This document shows, piece by piece, positions 4,947-8,772 of a DNA stretch of 8,772 nucleotides. Every line of letters begins with the position of its first letter. Position 1 is the stretch's first letter. The translations under genes and the position numbers were made by a program. This DNA is from DASQDN01 sp035630195 (GTDB lineage Bacteria > Acidobacteriota > Terriglobia > Bryobacterales > Bryobacteraceae). The notes below the pieces were generated by a model that was given only the letters and a program-made list of their open reading frames with translations, was not told where the DNA came from and did no database searches. The stretch covers positions 1 through 8,772 of the forward strand of contig DASQLD010000073.1 in NCBI GenBank assembly GCA_035630195.1. The letters run 5' to 3'.

Positions 4947-7924
4947 GGTTGGCATTCCTTCTTGTCGCCGCCGTCGTCTCAATCGCGGCAGAAAATATCC
5001 AGTACAATCGCGACGTTCGGCCGATCCTCTCCGATCGCTGCTTTGCGTGCCATGGTCCCGACAAAGGCACACGGCAGGCGAATCTCCGTCTCGATCGCGA
5101 AGAGGACGCAAAAACCAAACTCCTCAACGGAGAAGTTTATAAACGTGTCACCGCCACTGGTCCGCGCCGTATGCCGCCGTCCTACGCCGGCCACGATAAG
5201 CTCACCGATGCGCAGATCGATATCCTGCGTCGCTGGATTGAGCAAGGCGCCAAATACGAGCCGCACTGGTCTTTTCAATCTCCTCGCAAAAGCCCGTTGC
5301 CTTCCAGCCGCAATCCGGTCGACGCATTCGTACTCGCCAGGCTTGAGCGCGAAGGTCTGAAACCATCTCCACCGGCTTCCAAACGAACCCTGATTCGCAG
5401 GCTGACGCTGGATCTCACGGGCCTCCCTCCCACAATGGAAGACACGGAAGCTTTCGTCCGCGATGAATCGCCGTCAGCGTACGAAAAAGCTGTGGACAGA
5501 CTCCTCGCGTCTACTGCCTACGCCGAGCGCATGGCAATCCGCTGGCTCGATGCTGCCCGGTATGCAGATACGAACGGTTATCAGACCGATGGTCCGCGCG
5601 ATATGTGGCGCTGGCGCGATTGGGTGATTGACGCGTATCGCCACGACATGCCATACGACCAGTTCACCGTCGAACAGATCGCAGGCGATCTTCTTCCCAA
5701 CGCGACACGGGATCAGAAGATTGCGACCGGCTTCCATCGCAATCACCGCACCAGCGCCGAAGGCGGCATCGTCGACGAGGAGTTTCGTGTCGAGTACGTC
5801 GCCGATAGAACCGAAACCACTGCGACCGTATGGCTCGGCCTGACGGTCGGCTGTGCACGCTGTCACGATCATAAGTTCGACCCGATCTCGCAGAAGGAAT
5901 ACTATTCGATGTTCGCGTTCTTCAACAGCGTGCCGGAACGTGGCTTCGTTTGGAATTTTGGAAATGAGCAGCCTTCCATCAAAGCGCCAATCCCCGAGCA
6001 GCAGAAGCAACTCGATGAGTATGCCCGCAACATAGAGGCAGCAAAGACCAAGTTGGATCGGCTCCAGCCCAAAATCGAGAAAGCTCAGGCCAAGTGGGAA
6101 AAGAAGCTGCGGAGCGACAAGGAAACGCTCGATTGGACCGTCACCGAAGGCCAGAAACTCCATCTAGTCCAAGCTGGAATGAAGTTCGATGGCAAAACAT
6201 TTCATGATGCCGGAAAGGCGGGTCCGAAATTCAACTACCGTGACCCGTTCACGTTCGCCCTGTGGGTCAACCCCGAAACGCCAACTGGCGCGCTTCTGTC
6301 CAAAGGCGACGATTACTCGGAAGGTCAGCAGCACGGGCTGTACCTTATGGATGGCAAACTACGCCTTCACGTCATCTTCCGGTGGACCGATCTAGGTATG
6401 CGCGTGGAAACGGCGCAGCCGCTTGCCATCGGGAAGCGTCAGCACATCGTGGTTTCCTACGACGGCGGCATGAGAGCCTCCGGTGTCCGAATGTATGTGG
6501 ATGGCAAGCAGCAGGAGTTGAAGGTTCTTTTCGACCAATTGTTATGGCCGATCGACACTAAGGAACCGTGGCGCGTCGGCGCAGGCGGCGGCCTGCGCTT
6601 TCAAGGCAGCATTGAAGACGTGCGTGTGTACGATCGCGCCCTCACCCCGGCTGAGGCGGGCGTGCTCCCCCTGACGCAGACTATCGATCAACTCGCTGCC
6701 GTAGAGCCCAAATCGCGGAGCGCCGCGCAGCTCGATAAGCTTCGGCTATGCTTCCTCGAGCGGTTCGCTCCCGAAGAAGTCAATAGAGCGCGAAACGAGC
6801 TGACTTCGCTCACCGTGCAACGCGACGGCTACCTCGTTACCGTCCCGAGTGTCATGGTGATGCAGGACAGTCCCGAGCCGCGCGATACATTCCTGCTGAA
6901 GCGTGGAGCCTACGACGCTCCCGGAGACAAAGTCTCTCCGGCTGTTCCTGCTGTCCTGCCGGCCTTTGCTCCGGACCTGCCGAAGAACCGCCTCGGCCTC
7001 GCCAAGTGGCTCGTCGATCGCCAGAACCCGCTCACATCGCGCGCTTATGTGAATCGCGTTTGGGCGATGCTGTTCGGAATCGGCCTCGTCAAGACAGTAG
7101 ATGATTTCGGGTCGCAAGGTGAATGGCCCGCGCACCAGGATCTGCTCGACTGGCTTGCCGTTGATTTTATGGATAACGGATGGCGAGTAAAACGACTCAT
7201 CAAGACCATCGTAATGAGCTCCACCTATCAACAGTCGTCCAAGGTAACACCCGAACTCCTACAACGCGACCCTGAGAATAGATTACTCGCGCGCGGGCCG
7301 CGATATCGGCTCCCGGCCGAGATGATTCGCGATAGCGCCCTTGCCTCATCGGGACTTTTGGTCAACAAGCTGGGTGGGCCGCCTGTGAAACCATATCAGC
7401 CTGCTGGACTCTGGCAGGAGTTGCAAGGCGGCGGTGGATACAAGGAAGATCAGGGCGAAGGGTTGTACCGTCGCAGTCTCTATACGTACTGGCGACGAAC
7501 CGTAACTCCGCCGAACATGGCGAACTTCGACGCCCCTGCCCGCGAGACCTGCACGGTGCGCGAAACTCGCACGAACACTCCGCTGCAAGCTTTAAATCTG
7601 ATGAACGACGTGACCTATGTGGAAGCAGCCCGCAAGCTGGCCGAGCGCATGATTACCGAAGGCGGCGCAACCGCCTCCTCGCGCATCGAACACGCATACA
7701 AGCTAGTGCTGGCGCGTTCGCCAAAGCCCACCGAGAACGACGCTCTCGCAGCGGCGCTCCGTAAATTCGAAGCCTTCTATGCCACGCATCCGAGCGAAGC
7801 CGAAGCCTTCGTCAATCACGGTAAATCCCCACGCCGCAGTGGCATCGAACCGCCGGAACTCGCCTCTTACACAGCGATCGCCAGCATCGTTCTGAACTCG
7901 GACGAGGCGATAACAAAGGAGTAA
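4943..7924 (+). CDS. PSCyt1 - DUF1549 - LamG - DUF1553 multidomain cytochrome-type protein
   Basis: A 993-residue secreted protein with a signal peptide at residues 1-16 (MRLAFLLVAAVVSIAA). Domains in order: a PSCyt1-type cytochrome c motif, C33-F-A-C-H37 in RPILSDRCFACHGPDKG, able in principle to attach haem; DUF1549 (about 121-331) with PVDAFVLARLEREGL, LTLDLTGLPPT, ARYADTNGYQTDG and a second CxxCH, C304-A-R-C-H308, conserved in the family; a charged helical, probably coiled-coil stretch (350-395); a LamG/concanavalin-like domain (about 405-566) with FTFALWVNPETPTGALLSKGD, RQHIVVSYDGG, RMYVDGKQQ and GSIEDVRVYDRALTPAE; and DUF1553 (about 680-985) with NRLGLAKWLVDRQNPLTSR, VNRVWAMLFGIGLV, IVMSSTYQQSS and NTPLQALNLMND. 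It lacks a good ribosome-binding site but overlaps the isomerase stop. LamG suggests glycan or protein binding. The enzymatic role of the DUF1549/DUF1553 families is not established; pairing with DUF1501 is typical. Confidence 0.93.
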   Translation: MRLAFLLVAAVVSIAAENIQYNRDVRPILSDRCFACHGPDKGTRQANLRLDREEDAKTKLLNGEVYKRVTATGPRRMPPSYAGHDKLTDAQIDILRRWIEQGAKYEPHWSFQSPRKSPLPSSRNPVDAFVLARLEREGLKPSPPASKRTLIRRLTLDLTGLPPTMEDTEAFVRDESPSAYEKAVDRLLASTAYAERMAIRWLDAARYADTNGYQTDGPRDMWRWRDWVIDAYRHDMPYDQFTVEQIAGDLLPNATRDQKIATGFHRNHRTSAEGGIVDEEFRVEYVADRTETTATVWLGLTVGCARCHDHKFDPISQKEYYSMFAFFNSVPERGFVWNFGNEQPSIKAPIPEQQKQLDEYARNIEAAKTKLDRLQPKIEKAQAKWEKKLRSDKETLDWTVTEGQKLHLVQAGMKFDGKTFHDAGKAGPKFNYRDPFTFALWVNPETPTGALLSKGDDYSEGQQHGLYLMDGKLRLHVIFRWTDLGMRVETAQPLAIGKRQHIVVSYDGGMRASGVRMYVDGKQQELKVLFDQLLWPIDTKEPWRVGAGGGLRFQGSIEDVRVYDRALTPAEAGVLPLTQTIDQLAAVEPKSRSAAQLDKLRLCFLERFAPEEVNRARNELTSLTVQRDGYLVTVPSVMVMQDSPEPRDTFLLKRGAYDAPGDKVSPAVPAVLPAFAPDLPKNRLGLAKWLVDRQNPLTSRAYVNRVWAMLFGIGLVKTVDDFGSQGEWPAHQDLLDWLAVDFMDNGWRVKRLIKTIVMSSTYQQSSKVTPELLQRDPENRLLARGPRYRLPAEMIRDSALASSGLLVNKLGGPPVKPYQPAGLWQELQGGGGYKEDQGEGLYRRSLYTYWRRTVTPPNMANFDAPARETCTVRETRTNTPLQALNLMNDVTYVEAARKLAERMITEGGATASSRIEHAYKLVLARSPKPTENDALAAALRKFEAFYATHPSEAEAFVNHGKSPRRSGIEPPELASYTAIASIVLNSDEAITKE
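7915..7921 (+). promoter_or_regulatory. Strong ribosome-binding site AAAGGAG at the end of the cytochrome-type gene
   Basis: AAAGGAG lies within the last codons of the preceding gene and 5 bases before ATG 7927. This is a near-ideal Shine-Dalgarno arrangement, yet the ORF behind it does not resemble a normal protein. It either drives a leader ORF or is a relic of an operon junction now interrupted by inserted DNA. Confidence 0.45.
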
Positions 7925-7926
7925 CT

Positions 7927-8166
7927 ATGCCCCAATTAGTATTACAACTGCATAGATTCTCTGCCAGTGGAAGGCATTCGGTTCGCTCTGCAGCTCTCAG
8001 TATTACAACTGCATGGATATCTTTGCCTGAGTCGAAGACATTCTCAGGCAGCGCTGAAACCCCTCTCCTTTGGTTGCGGCTCTGCAGCTCAGTGGGGCAG
8101 GCTTTCAGCCGGTGGTATCGATTTCATCGATACCACCGGGCGAGAGCCCGGAAGGAACTAAAATGA
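7927..8166 (+). CDS. Questionable 79-residue ORF spanning the structured gap before DUF1501
   Basis: The ORF begins MPQLVLQLHRFSASG and ends RARARKELK. For it: AAAGGAG with a 5-base spacer upstream, and a stop (TGA 8164-8166) overlapping the DUF1501 start as ATGA, exactly as expected for a coupled operon gene. Against it: the amino-acid composition (Ser/Arg/Leu/Trp-rich with no clear domain), the fact that it is a readout of direct repeats and hairpins, and the strong ribosome-binding site DUF1501 has of its own. It may be translated as a leader that lets ribosomes disrupt the hairpins, or it may be a chance frame through an inserted repeat. I do not assign a function. Confidence 0.2.
   Translation: MPQLVLQLHRFSASGRHSVRSAALSITTAWISLPESKTFSGSAETPLLWLRLCSSVGQAFSRWYRFHRYHRARARKELK
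7938..7953 (+). repeat. 16-base direct repeat, copy 1 (operator-like)
   Basis: AGTATTACAACTGCAT occurs here and again identically at 7999-8014, 61 bases downstream. After one mismatch the match resumes for GAT. The core TACA-AC-TGCA is one base from the TACA-NN-TGTA dyad recognised by BlaI/MecI-type repressors, so an operator is possible; this is resemblance only. This copy starts 13 bases after the stop of the cytochrome-type gene. Confidence 0.65.
7985..7996 (+). repeat. 12-base direct repeat GCTCTGCAGCTC, copy 1
   Basis: GCTCTGCAGCTC recurs exactly at 8079-8090. Both copies are preceded by GGTT at nearly the same distance (TCGGTTC here, TTGGTTGCG there) and followed within two bases by AGT. 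This suggests that two related repeat units are nested in this gap. Confidence 0.5.
7999..8014 (+). repeat. 16-base direct repeat, copy 2 (operator-like)
   Basis: An identical second copy of AGTATTACAACTGCAT. It directly follows the first GCTCTGCAGCTC repeat and precedes the first strong hairpin. Two copies are too few, and the intervening DNA too ordinary, for a CRISPR array. Paired operators or a duplicated repeat unit are the realistic readings. Confidence 0.65.
8024..8050 (+). repeat. Inverted repeat, 8-bp perfect stem
   Basis: TGCCTGAG (8024-8031) pairs perfectly with CTCAGGCA (8043-8050) across an 11-base loop. No T-run follows, so it does not look like an intrinsic terminator. It is the first of four consecutive hairpins before DUF1501. 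Confidence 0.6.
8053..8109 (+). repeat. Long-range inverted repeat GCTGAAA...TTTCAGC enclosing a CCCC/GGGG pair
   Basis: GCTGAAA at 8053-8059 pairs with TTTCAGC at 8103-8109, and CCCC just inside can pair with GGGG at 8094-8097. The interior carries the second GCTCTGCAGCTC (8079-8090), itself largely self-complementary around CTGCAG. The layout resembles an intergenic repeat or a structured RNA domain. Copy number in the genome cannot be judged from this window. Confidence 0.5.
8109..8139 (+). repeat. Perfect 14-bp hairpin with a 3-base loop
   Basis: CCGGTGGTATCGAT (8109-8122) is exactly complementary to ATCGATACCACCGG (8126-8139) across the loop TTC. It is the strongest inverted repeat in the window. 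With no downstream T-run it is not a standard rho-independent terminator. It shares base 8109 with the preceding stem and bases 8136-8139 with the next. Confidence 0.8.
8136..8151 (+). repeat. 6-bp GC hairpin closed by a GAGA (GNRA) tetraloop, abutting the DUF1501 ribosome-binding site
   Basis: CCGGGC (8136-8141) and GCCCGG (8146-8151) enclose GAGA (8142-8145), a GNRA-type tetraloop. The stem ends one base before AAGGA, the DUF1501 ribosome-binding site. It overlaps the 3' arm of the 14-bp hairpin by four bases, so the two cannot both form completely. Confidence 0.65.
8152..8156 (+). promoter_or_regulatory. Ribosome-binding site of the DUF1501 gene
   Basis: AAGGA lies 6 bases before ATG 8163, which fixes that start. 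It is immediately downstream of the GNRA hairpin, so folding of the leader could affect ribosome access. Confidence 0.75.
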
Positions 8167-8772
8167 CGCGTCGCCATCTATTAGGACTTGGATCGACCGG
8201 TGTAGGCGCGGCCGCTCTAGGAACGTTGCTCAGCCCCAACGCCTTCGCCCGCGTTGGAGGCTTACCCGCCGCACCCCATATTCCACCGACCGCCAAACGC
8301 ATCATCTACCTGTTTCAATCCGGCGGCCCGTCCCAAATCGATCTCTTCGACTACAAGCCCCGCCTGATGGACCACCAAGGCATCGACTTACCCGAATCTG
8401 TCCGCAAAGGTCAACGCCTGACGGCGATGTCGGCCACGCAGGCGAACTTCCCCGTAGTGCCGTCGAAGTACAAGTTCGCGCAACACGGAAAATCCGGAGC
8501 CTGGCTCAGCGAACTCCTGCCGCGCACGGCCGAGATAGCCGATGAACTCACATTCGTCAAATCAGTTCATACTGAGGCCATCAATCACGACCCTGCCGTA
8601 ACGTTCTTCCAAACCGGATCGCAGATCGCGGGCCGTCCGAGCATGGGCTCGTGGGTGTCCTACGGGCTCGGCTGCGAGACCGAAGACCTGCCCGCGTTCG
8701 TCGTCATGATCTCGCCCGGCCAAGGTGGCGGCGGCCAGCCCTTGTATGACCGACTATGGGGAAGCGGCTTTC
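8163..8772 (+). CDS. Tat-exported DUF1501 protein, N-terminal part (runs off the window end)
   Basis: The first 203 codons of a DUF1501 protein, a family distantly related to sulfatases and alkaline phosphatases. Residues 1-29 form a twin-arginine signal (MTRRHLLGLG followed by a Gly/Ala-rich hydrophobic stretch ending NAFA), so export is expected. Family motifs are RIIYLFQSGGPSQIDLFDYKP (46-66, Asp60 and Asp63 in the likely metal-site loop), FVKSVHTEAINHDPA (131-145), GRPSMGSWVSYGLG (157-170) and LPAFVVM (176-182). The start at 8163 has AAGGA 6 bases upstream. Full-length members are roughly 400-500 residues, so about half is outside the window. DUF1501 genes commonly follow DUF1549/DUF1553 genes, as here. 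The joint function is not established; an exported complex acting on carbohydrate or sulfate-linked substrates is a hypothesis. Confidence 0.92.
   Translation, partial: MTRRHLLGLGSTGVGAAALGTLLSPNAFARVGGLPAAPHIPPTAKRIIYLFQSGGPSQIDLFDYKPRLMDHQGIDLPESVRKGQRLTAMSATQANFPVVPSKYKFAQHGKSGAWLSELLPRTAEIADELTFVKSVHTEAINHDPAVTFFQTGSQIAGRPSMGSWVSYGLGCETEDLPAFVVMISPGQGGGGQPLYDRLWGSGF

Noticed and set aside
4437..5111. Minus-strand open frame of 224 codons across the isomerase/cytochrome gene junction
   Set aside because: Arg/Cys-rich translation without motifs, fully antisense to two convincing genes.
5474..6163. Long minus-strand open frame (229 codons) opposite the DUF1549 domain
   Set aside because: It lies entirely within the strongly supported cytochrome/DUF1549 gene, its translation shows no domain, and it is an antisense shadow of regular codon usage.
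7938..8014. Minimal CRISPR array (two 16-base repeats)
   Set aside because: Only two copies, repeat too short, no further units, no cas genes, and the spacing is filled with other repeats.
8024..8151. Rho-independent terminator between the cytochrome-type gene and DUF1501
   Set aside because: The stems are strong but none is followed by a run of T on the plus strand. Read on the minus strand, the 14-bp stem has no T-run either.

Overview
This window looks like a chromosomal segment of an acidobacterium, most likely from the Solibacter/Bryobacter group. That placement is an inference from gene content: a PSCyt1-DUF1549-LamG-DUF1553 protein followed by a Tat-exported DUF1501 protein, a Tat-exported sulfatase, a Tat-exported xylose-isomerase-like TIM barrel, and duplicated YCII (DGPF) genes beside a DUF1801 gene. 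Planctomycetes and Verrucomicrobia carry some of the same families and cannot be excluded. By eye the base composition is moderately GC-rich. There are no tRNA, rRNA, CRISPR or transposase genes.

Layout. Positions 1-135 hold the 5' end of a class I SAM-dependent methyltransferase on the minus strand. It is divergent from a formylglycine-type sulfatase at 228-1715 on the plus strand. A minus-strand block follows. First comes a decayed 5' remnant of a POTRA-domain (BamA/Omp85-like) outer-membrane gene (about 1740-2458), with an in-frame amber codon and at least two frameshifts. Then comes a compact three-gene unit, in transcription order YCII copy B (3701-3348), DUF1801 (3393-2941) and YCII copy A (2922-2575). 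The two YCII copies are about 80% identical in protein. The leader of copy B still resembles the 3' end of a DUF1801 gene, which suggests that an ancestral DUF1801-YCII pair was duplicated and one DUF1801 was lost.

From about 3925 to the end, everything is on the plus strand and looks like one expression unit. A possible 44-codon leader ORF overlaps the TIM-barrel isomerase gene (4056-4946) by ATGA. The isomerase overlaps the 993-residue cytochrome/DUF1549/LamG/DUF1553 gene (4943-7924) by ATGA. After a 238-base gap comes the DUF1501 gene (8163 to beyond the window end). The cytochrome-type protein and DUF1501 are a well-known neighbouring pair of unknown biochemical role. Together with the isomerase-like protein, and perhaps the sulfatase upstream, they suggest extracytoplasmic processing of (sulfated) carbohydrate. 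That function is inferred, not shown.

The most unusual DNA is the 7925-8162 gap. It holds two 16-base direct repeats resembling BlaI/MecI-type operators, two copies of a 12-base repeat, and four adjacent or overlapping inverted repeats. These include a perfect 14-bp stem and a 6-bp stem closed by a GAGA (GNRA) loop that ends exactly where the DUF1501 ribosome-binding site begins. It is either a structured leader or an intergenic repeat element inserted into the operon.
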